Source: Takakia lepidozioides
Lineage: Eukaryota > Streptophyta > Takakiopsida > Takakiales > Takakiaceae
NCBI GenBank assembly: GCA_030704615.1
Contig: CM060732.1
Coordinates: 2,668,001-2,728,000 of the forward strand
Reading direction: 5' to 3'
DNA: 60,000 nucleotides
In this document: positions 53,161 through 60,000 of the stretch, piece after piece
How the letters are laid out: each line of letters starts with the position of its first letter
Numbering within the stretch: the first letter of the stretch is position 1
The notes under the pieces: model-generated
What the model was told of the DNA's origin: nothing
The model's input: only the letters and a program-made list of their open reading frames with translations
The model's database searches: none
Translations under genes and position numbers: made by a program

Positions 53161-54403
53161 TCCTTCCTTCCAGATCTCTGCAAAGGTCCTAGCCTCTGAC
53201 ATTCATCACAACTCTGACAATACTCGTGTACATCTTTGAACAAAGTAGGCCACCAGTACCTGCGAGTAGTATCTTCCTACTGGTAGTCTCTTCTCCAAAA
53301 TGACCTCCAGCCACTCCTTTATGAACTTCCTCCAAAACTTTATTTACTTCATGGTGGTACATGCATCGTTTTAGTACTCCATCAGGTCCTAGCTTATACA
53401 TTCTGCTTCCTACCATAGTATAAGGTAAAGCTTTGATAGCGATTCTCTTCCTCTGCTCCTTACCATAACTAGGTGGGCACTGACCATGAGCAAGGTAGTA
53501 TATGATTGGCCACTGCCAATCTAACCAGTCATCTGCACTTCCCTGCACCTCCACTACAAATAGACTCGCATCTGGTAATTGATCATCTATTCCTGTGGCT
53601 GGTTCTCCTGTTGTTAACCGTGACAAGTGATCCGCCACAAGATGCAGTCTCCCAGGCTTGTAAACAACCTCGAACTCAAACTCGTGCAAGATTATCAACC
53701 ATCTTGCTATTCTTCCGCTTATCAGAGGTTTGTTTACCAGGTATATCAGAGCCTGGTGATCCACATAGAACATAAACTTCTTGCCCAGCAGGTAATGCCT
53801 GAATTTCTTCACTGCATAGATCAGTGCCAATGCTTCTCTTTCTGTTGTGCTATAGTTCCTTTCAGCACTGTTCATCAACCTGCTAGCATAGTACACAGGT
53901 GAATCTATATTTCCTGTAACATTCTGGGCTAACACCGCTCCCAACGCTTCTCCTGATGCATCGCAGTGAACATGAAATACTACATGCCAGTGAGGGTTAA
54001 TTAGCACAGGTGTAGTTGTTACTGACAGTGTAAGTTCCTCAAACGCCTGTTGACATTCAGCTGTCCAGGCAAACACTGCATCTTTCTTCAGTAGTTTGCT
54101 CAATGGTGCTGCTATTTGTGCATACCTTTTGACAAATCTTCTATAATAACTGGTTTGCCCAAGGAATCTCCTTAGATTCTTAACATTCACTGGTGGTGGA
54201 GAGGCTTTAATGGCCTCTGTCTTCCTGGGATCCACAAGAAGTCCCTCTTTACACACAATGTGTCCCAGAAGCACCCCTGAGTTCACACAGAAAGTACACT
54301 TCGCTGGATTCAGGCCCAGACCTCTCATCCTGCATCTGGCCAAACATAACTCCAATTTATGCAAGTGCTCATTCTTAGAGCTGTACACACTGAAATCATC
54401 CAA
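53160..54403 (-). pseudogene. Gypsy B RT motif C, RNase H and integrase zinc module
   Basis: A single open frame from DDFSVYSSKNEH (motif C) through RRFLGQTSYYRRFVKRYAQ, RNase H (VHCDASGEALGAVL, STTEREALALIYAVKKFRHYL, YVDHQALIYL, HLVADHLSR) and the start of integrase (HKGVAGGHFGEETTSRKIL). A frame change near 53260 leads to VHEYCQSCDECQRLGPLQRSG, after which the sequence jumps into the 3' gene. The integrase DDE core is absent. Confidence 0.85.
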
Positions 54404-54409
54404 GAATAC

Positions 54410-55831
54410 CTACATGAAATCATCTAGATACTCATGAAAAGATTCACTTATCACTCTCTGAAAGGTCGCTGGTGCATTACAAAGTCCAAAGGGCATGACT
54501 TTGTATGCATTACCCCCCCAGTCTGTGATGAAAGCTGTTTTTCCTTGGTCTTCTTCTGCCACTTGCACTTGATTATAACCACTGAAACCATCCATGAATG
54601 AGTACATCTCATGGCCTGCCACAATGTCTAATACTGCTTCTGTGAATGGCAAAGGAAAAGGATCTTTCTTCGTACAAGCATTCAGCTTCTTGTAGTTCAC
54701 ACAAACTCTTAGTTTACCGTTCTTCTTGGGAACTATCACAATGGGTGACAACCAAGTTGTATACTCTATTTGATATATAAACTTAGCCTCAGCCAACTTC
54801 TTCATCTCTTCTCCAACCTTCTGTGCGTAGTTGGGATTCATTCTGTACCTCGCCTGCTTGATTGGTACTGACCCTGGTTCCAGTTCAATCTTATGCTGAC
54901 AGACTTCAGGTGGTATCCCTTTTAAATCCTCATAGCTCCAAGCAAATACATCTCTGTATTTGATGAACAAGCTTTTAGCTTCTTCAAAGAATTCCGGCTC
55001 CAAATCAGCTCCTACTTTCACCATCCTCGGTTCCTCTTTAGTTCCCACATTCACTTCCCTCACCTGCTCCTCAGCTGTGATTGTCCAACCAGTCACCACT
55101 TCATCCTGTAAGCTCACAGTGGCTGGTTCCTCTAGGATTTCCATTTCTCCTTCTCTTTCTTCATAGAAATGTGATGGGTAACTGCTGGTTTCCTCTTCAG
55201 TTGGTGTTGCTGTCACTACACCACAGCAGATACCTCTTAAACAACTTAGGCTTTCCAGCCGCATCTCTGCAACCTGCTCCCACTCTGGGTGTGCAGCAAA
55301 TAGGGTAGCTTCCTGCTCCTCATCCAGTCCTCCTTTCCAGTCATACTCTCTGACTCCTCGAGGTCTTCTCGTAGCAGGTAATCTACTAGATTTCTTTGTG
55401 GTAATTTGTATCTCGTGTATCCCATTATGCACGGTTAGTAACTGAGAATTCCAGTCATGGAATACCCTGGCCTGTTTCAGCCACGGACGTCCCAATAATA
55501 AGGAGTAAGCCTCCATGACTTCATCCATCTTCAACACAGTTACTGTGATCATAAAGATCATCTTCTGTATCTGTATCTTAACTCCTCTTATTAATCCCAA
55601 TGGCTGTACACTTCTTTGATCTGCCATTGTTACTGTAAATGGGGCTGGTTTCATGTTACTTAGACCAAGCTTCTTTCTCAATTGGTCTGTCATGATATTT
55701 ACTCCAGAACCTCCATCTATCAGTACATCAGTTAGTTCTGTGCTTCCAATTCTCAATTGGATTACTGGCATAGAATCATCAAAGTCCATGACTGTTTCTC
55801 GCCCTTCCGGCTTCACAGTATAAATGGTCAC
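54410..55831 (-). pseudogene. Gypsy B protease and reverse transcriptase, one stop
   Basis: The protease has VLIDGGSGVNIM and LLLGRPWL. The RT has WLSPIVIVPKKNGKLRVCVNYKKLN, motif A YSFMDGFSGYNQ, motif B MPFGLCNAPATFQR, and YLDDFM just before a TAG at 54410-54412, where gypsy A has CAG. The next frame continues with the catalytic FLDDFSVYS. So a single nonsense codon separates two otherwise complete RT halves; motifs A and B, missing in gypsy A, are intact here. Confidence 0.88.
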
Positions 55832-55900
55832 CTTGCTGTTCAGGTCTGTGTTTCCTGTCTCCTGGGCAATTCGATTGATTGCTTGATACAGCCTGTGCCT

Positions 55901-58282
55901 TCAATAAGGTGCCACAGCCAATAGCTGTCCAATGGTAATCTCTGCTTTGGTCTGGCATATTACTTCAGCCAAAGTCTCTTCATTACTTTGCATGTCCGCA
56001 TCTTCTTTCTTCCTTTCCTCCTCCCTTACTTCTTCTTCTTCATCAGAATCAGAGGAATCTGCCACAGGAATATCAGTACTCTTCTGCATTTCCCTTATGG
56101 TATCTGCCACTTCCTTGTGCAGTTCCTTCTCCTCTCTCCAAGCCCCATCATCTTCAGGTATATCACTGTCACCTTCATTATCATCATCTTCCTCTACTAC
56201 TGGAGCTATTAATTTAGCTTTGCTTCTGGTTACTATCATTGTACTTACTTCTGGTACAACACATGGCCTAACCATGTGAGCTGCCACCACTGGGCCCTCA
56301 TTCACAGGAGCTCTCATCTCATTCTGGTGTCTTATCCAGAATGAACAGGCTGCCTTGCGATGTCCTGGCTGATTACAATAGTAGCATAGTTCTTCACCAT
56401 TGGGTCCTCGCCCTTGGTCTGCTCTTGGATTATTTCTGTAATCCTGATTCCCGGGCTGGTAATTCCCCCTTGGATTACCCTGATAGTTGCCTCTGGAATT
56501 TCCTTGGTAATTCTTTCTTGAATTACCTCTCCCTTCCATGCCATTGTTATAACCACCAGACCTACCATAGTGGTCCTGATCATTGTTTCTTCTTGGCTGG
56601 GGCTGCATCTGATGCACCCTTACTTGCCTAGGTTCTCTTGCAGCTGTCCTTCTGTTGTAGTAACAATTCTCAGTAGAATGGTTATCCATTTTACAGATAG
56701 TACAGTGTTTCTCCTTCATGTGGCATTCTGTGGTGGTATGGCCTTCATTTTGGCACTTTGCAAACCATACACCCTTCCTCCAATGTGTTGCAGCCTCTGT
56801 GGCATACTTTTTCAAGATTTCTTCCAATCTTTTTTCATAGTTATCCCTCTTCAACTTCTCCTTTCTCTTACTCTTCCTTTTTAGTTCTTGCTCTTCTTCT
56901 TCATCTGACTCCTCCTCAGAGTCTTCATCATCCCTTTTCTCTCTCCTGAGCATTCCCAATTGCTCAATTCTGTTTGCAGTTTCAAATGCCTCCTCCACTG
57001 TATTATGGGGTAACATATCCACTTTCTTTTGCAACTCTGGTCTTAGTCCACTCACAAACCAAGTCTTCTGTAAACCGGGTGCTGGTACTGCAGCCAGCTT
57101 TTTCATCATCAATTCCATCTTTTCCATATACTCCTCAACAGTTTCATGCTTCTTTTGCTTTAACTGTTGTAAACTTCCATACACTTCATCCTCAGTTTTA
57201 CTTGTCCTGAACCTATTTCGAAATGTTGTATTCAAGCCATTCCAGTTTAGGAAATGATTATCAGGGAATCTTGCATACCATTCACTTGCTTTCTTTATAA
57301 GTGAACAAGGAAACAATCTCATCTTGGCATCATCGCCATTCTCATTGTTCACTATACACATGTGCTCAATTTGGCTAATGTGTACATCAGGATCCCCTTT
57401 TCCTGAATATATTGGAAAAGGTGGTTTTGCCCGTGTTGGTTGTAACGCCATCTGTGGCCCTACCTTCTGCCCACTGACAGGTGCTGGCACCCTTGCTGGT
57501 GCTGGTCCTTCTGGACCTGTTGTTTTTGTGGTGGATCTTCCACCAAGTGGTGGCCCTTGAGCACTCCCTGCTTCCGGCCCCACGATATTCACAGTATTCC
57601 CAGCTTCAGTTGCACTACTTCCCACACTCCCTGTCCCCCCAGAGCCAGATCCAGGCAGCCCGCCTGATCCCCCTGAGCCGACACCTTCGTTGGCCTGTGA
57701 TCCAAGTGCTCCACTTGATCCAGGTCCAACGGGTTGGGATGTCCTGGTTGTAGTCTCAACCTCAGCTGTTGGGTCTACTTCTTCATATTCTTCCTCTTCC
57801 AATTTCTTCTCTCTGTTTTCATCCTCCAAGTTCTGCCCTTGGGTTTCTTCTTCACTCATGTAACTCAACTGTAATGGTGTTGGAGAGTCTGAACTCTCCG
57901 TTGGCTCTGCCACATCCTCTTCTCCTTCTTCACCTTCTGCTTCAGAAACTGGAGTTCCTGCTTTTGGTGTTCCATGCCAACTCTTATCAAAGATTTCTGT
58001 CAAATCTTTTATCCAGGGATGTACCTCAGATCTTTCACCTCGTGATTGGTCTTCTTCCTGTACCAATTCCCTTAATCTTTCTTGCAAAGAAACAAAAGGA
58101 GTGGCATCCAACTCTAGTTCTTCCGGTATGGGCGATGTACTCTTTGATCTTAATGGTGTGAGAGGTCCAGATGATTCCCCTATGTCTATTCCTCTCTCCC
58201 AAAGATATGGATAATTAGCTTTCAGATAGCTTTCTCTTTTTGCTCAATATTTCTGGCGTCTAGCTTCTCTTTCATCACTCAT
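55901..58282 (-). pseudogene. Gypsy B gag polyprotein, two stops
   Basis: The predicted start MSDEREARRQ at 58282 is followed within about 13 codons by TGA (gypsy A has TCA), so the long open frame begins at 58111. Same domain order as gypsy A: acidic Ser/Gly-rich region, gag domain (SEWYARFPDNHFLNW, WFVSGLRPELQKKVD), two Cys/His clusters, Asn/Arg/Gly-rich stretch, CCHC knuckle CYYCNQPGHRKAAC, acidic tail. TGA near 55903 replaces the TGT of gypsy A, cutting gag from pol. Confidence 0.85.
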
Positions 58283-58303
58283 GTCCCATGTCTTTCATTT
58301 CTT

Positions 58304-58999
58304 TTAATGTGGCAATAACCAAAACTCTCTTCTGTAATATCTCTCGTATATGCCTGGGTTTCTTTCAAGCTTCAATGCACCCTTGGCTATACTTGAAGTC
58401 TCCGTTACCATATAACCATATGGCAAACAAGTCTGGAAAGCTGTTCTTGGTGTGAGTTTGATCCACAAAATATCTTTTGGAATCCAATTCTTTACCAGTA
58501 CAAGCTCTTCATGCATATGAGTATAAACATTCACCTTTCTTTCTTCCCAGCTTTCAAACTCTACCCGCTTAATAGATAGTAAGGCTATCACATAAACCAA
58601 TGTTGGTAACCACCGTGCTCTTCCTCTACAGGCTACCTGATAAATCTTTATCACTCCTTTCTCCAGACCCCATTCCGGATCAGCATCATGCACTCGCTTA
58701 AGAATATTTTCTTTACAACCGTCTGGCAATTCCAAGAACCTTTGAAAGAATTGTTTGGACAATCTTTCTTCCTTCGTTCCACAGGGAATTTGATTCACTT
58801 CAAATTCTTTAATGGTCCAACCACCATGATCCCACCAGATGCCTGTCACATCTGGTTGTTCATGACTCAGTTCCCCAGTATGGTCGCCAAATGTCGCGCG
58901 GCTTTTACTCACCCATCCCTTCGCTATTCGAGGCGGAAACTCCAAGATAGAAGAGTTGGAAATCTCTAAGTACTCAGCCCGCGCAGAACAATCAGTCAT
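58304..58999 (-). CDS. Gypsy B leader ORF starting in the LTR, unknown function
   Basis: An intact 231-codon frame that starts 107 bases inside the 5' LTR, reads through the primer-binding site and ends just before gag. Blocks shared with gypsy A: LEISNSSILEFPPRIAKGW, TGIWWDHGGW, FFQRFLELPDGCKENIL, RWLPTLVYVIALLSIKRVEF, LVLVKNWIPKDILWIKLTPRT, GIYERYYRREFWLLPH. Aromatic-rich, globular-looking, no motif I recognise. It could be an N-terminal gag extension. Confidence 0.55.
   Translation of the reverse strand: MTDCSARAEYLEISNSSILEFPPRIAKGWVSKSRATFGDHTGELSHEQPDVTGIWWDHGGWTIKEFEVNQIPCGTKEERLSKQFFQRFLELPDGCKENILKRVHDADPEWGLEKGVIKIYQVACRGRARWLPTLVYVIALLSIKRVEFESWEERKVNVYTHMHEELVLVKNWIPKDILWIKLTPRTAFQTCLPYGYMVTETSSIAKGALKLERNPGIYERYYRREFWLLPH
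58870..58891 (-). promoter_or_regulatory. Primer-binding region of gypsy B
   Basis: Minus strand TTTGGCGACCATACTGGGGA immediately after the 5' LTR, identical to gypsy A. Confidence 0.55.
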
Positions 59000-59851
59000 G
59001 ACCTACAGCTAGTGTATCATGGGGGTGTTTCCTATTTGTTTCCCTTTTGGCATTCATGTTAGCTACCTTACCATTGATAATTAAGTACCAGTTTGCTTTA
59101 TCAATCTATTGGATTCCATCAACTCATCCATTCATTCCACAGCTTCACTCAGATCTCTCTACACAGTGTGATTGTATCGTATAAGTATCCGATTATGATT
59201 TATCAGGTGTCAGGCCAAAGCCATTGTGTCTCTAATCTACTCTACAATATCACTACAGCTTTGCATATAACAAGCATCTACTCATCATCTCTCCATCTTC
59301 GCTTCCGTTCTTCATCTCTGCCCGATCCCCTCTCCTGCATGACCAAGAATTGCTTTCCCACCAGTGCCTCCAAGAATCCCCCCAAAAAGCCCCTGCTTCT
59401 CCCTTTATCTTCCTACCCGTGGCTCTAACCGTTTCCCTCACTAACCGTCGTCCGTGAACTAACATGTTCCTTTTGCAGGTGTTGTTCCCCACAGTCGTTC
59501 CCTGTCCTGCTCTCCGTTCCCTATGGTCGTGACAGCTGTGTCAAGCTGCGACTGGCTGTGTGAAACTGTGACGGGCTGTGACTGGCTGTGCGACTGTGTT
59601 TGGCTGTGTCGGGCTATGACTGGCTGTGTGGCTGTGTCTGCTGTGACGACTGTGACAGGCTGTGTTGGCTGTGTCGGCTGTGACTGCTGTGACGGGCTGT
59701 GTTGGCTGTGTCGGTTGTGACGGGCTGTGTAACCCCCCTGTACAGTGCGCTGCTGTCACCCCTAAGGCTCCTGTTGGTCTCAGTCTGTGCAAAATTAAGG
59801 GTACCCTATAGATCCTGTATAAATGTCTAAGTCCCAGACAGTCCTCTAACA
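58892..59851 (-). repeat. Gypsy B 5' LTR (960 bases)
   Basis: Minus strand TGTTAGAGGACTG...GCGCGACA. Longer than the 3' LTR by one block of the GGCTGTGAC-type repeat (59640-59720). Confidence 0.92.
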
Positions 59852-59856
59852 GGAAG
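59852..59856. repeat. Target site duplication of gypsy B, right copy
   Basis: GGAAG, as at 49909-49913. Confidence 0.85.
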
Positions 59857-59933
59857 CACGGAAACAAAACAGATTGGAAACCGAAATGCGGCACCGCATT
59901 TCGAACGTGCTTGGGAGGGTATGAGTATCTTAC
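59857..59933 (-). other. Copy 2 intron hit by gypsy B, with palindrome
   Basis: Donor GTAAGATACT (59933-59924) as in copy 1; GAAATGCGGCACCGCATTTC at 59883-59902 lies 22 bases inside the intron. Gypsy B entered 27 bases further on. The intron resumes at 49908 and ends at the acceptor 49879. Confidence 0.65.
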
Positions 59934-60000
59934 GAGTTGAGGTCCGCCATGGCATTCTTGAGAAGGGAGGAGTCTGCTGCCTTCACCTTGAGGATGACAC
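59934..60000 (-). pseudogene. 3' end of ParB exon of copy 2, continues past window
   Basis: Almost identical to 35361-35427 of copy 1, encoding VILKVKAADSSLLKNAMADLNS-type residues up to the donor. The DGNHR motif would lie beyond base 60000. Confidence 0.75.

Larger units (their letters stand above)
49914..59851 (-). mobile_element. Gypsy B, complete-ended Ty3/gypsy retrotransposon lacking integrase core
   Basis: LTRs at 58892-59851 (5') and 49914-50836 (3'), TG...CA ends, GGAAG duplications, polypurine tract and primer-binding region all present. Order on the minus strand: leader ORF, gag, protease-RT-RNase H, integrase zinc module only, then the coiled-coil gene. The integrase catalytic core and the 504-codon post-pol ORF found in gypsy A are deleted at about 53160-53180. 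The LTRs differ by roughly ten substitutions by eye plus one indel in the CTGTGAC tract, implying recent insertion. Confidence 0.93.

Noticed and set aside
1-60000. tRNA, rRNA or riboswitch genes
   Set aside because: I looked for cloverleaf-like and rRNA-like stretches while reading and saw none I could support; a covariance-model scan would be needed to exclude them.

Overview
The window is eukaryotic DNA, almost certainly from the nuclear genome of a green plant or streptophyte alga. It has Mutator-like (MULE) transposases with SWIM zinc fingers, a plant-style Ty3/gypsy retrotransposon with a CCHC gag, GT-AG introns of roughly 85 to 150 bases, and AATAAA polyadenylation signals. A charophyte such as Chara would fit the density of diverged repeats, but that is an inference from memory. 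I see no ordinary single-copy host gene; nearly every base belongs to nested or broken mobile elements.

Layout. 1-4596 is the 3' part of MULE-1, with a transposase broken by frameshifts and a right terminus. 4597-6506 is a non-coding dispersed repeat that recurs, tandemly duplicated (1,627-base period), at 10330-13583. Between them, 6507-10178 holds back-to-back MULE ends: a 1.84 kb near-palindrome of two left ends, a transposase fragment, and an inverted 1.3 kb right end. 13584-18022 is a degraded retroelement with an RGG-rich ORF1 and a YIDD-type reverse transcriptase. 18023-29062 is gypsy copy A (plus strand, rearranged). From 29063 a third MULE (MULE-3) begins: left terminus, two divergent paralogous accessory genes of unknown function, an array of short GC-core palindromes, and a minus-strand, spliced, two-domain gene (ParB-like domain followed by a DNA-methyltransferase-like domain) at 32074-36884. 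A second copy of that gene begins at 37190 and runs beyond the right edge. Its introns are interrupted by a complete 7,134-base MULE (MULE-2, 40773-47906, 9-base target duplication CCTCTGCTT) and a complete 9,938-base gypsy element (gypsy B, 49914-59851, minus strand, 5-base duplication GGAAG). Removing both insertions brings exons back together in phase.

How the parts fit. Three MULE left ends share the same terminus and CATGAGC subterminal repeats. In MULE-3 the methyltransferase gene lies inside the left end and reads towards it. MULE-2 keeps only the last exon of the same gene in the same place and orientation, followed by palindrome arrays and then the transposase. I infer that an autonomous member carries left end, accessory genes, palindromes, ParB-methyltransferase (minus), transposase (plus), right end. 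This transposon-borne ParB-methyltransferase system, together with dispersed AAATNCGGCGCCGNATTT-type palindromes that also sit in its introns, is the most interesting content. The 6507-8348 palindrome could give a hairpin RNA against the same family.
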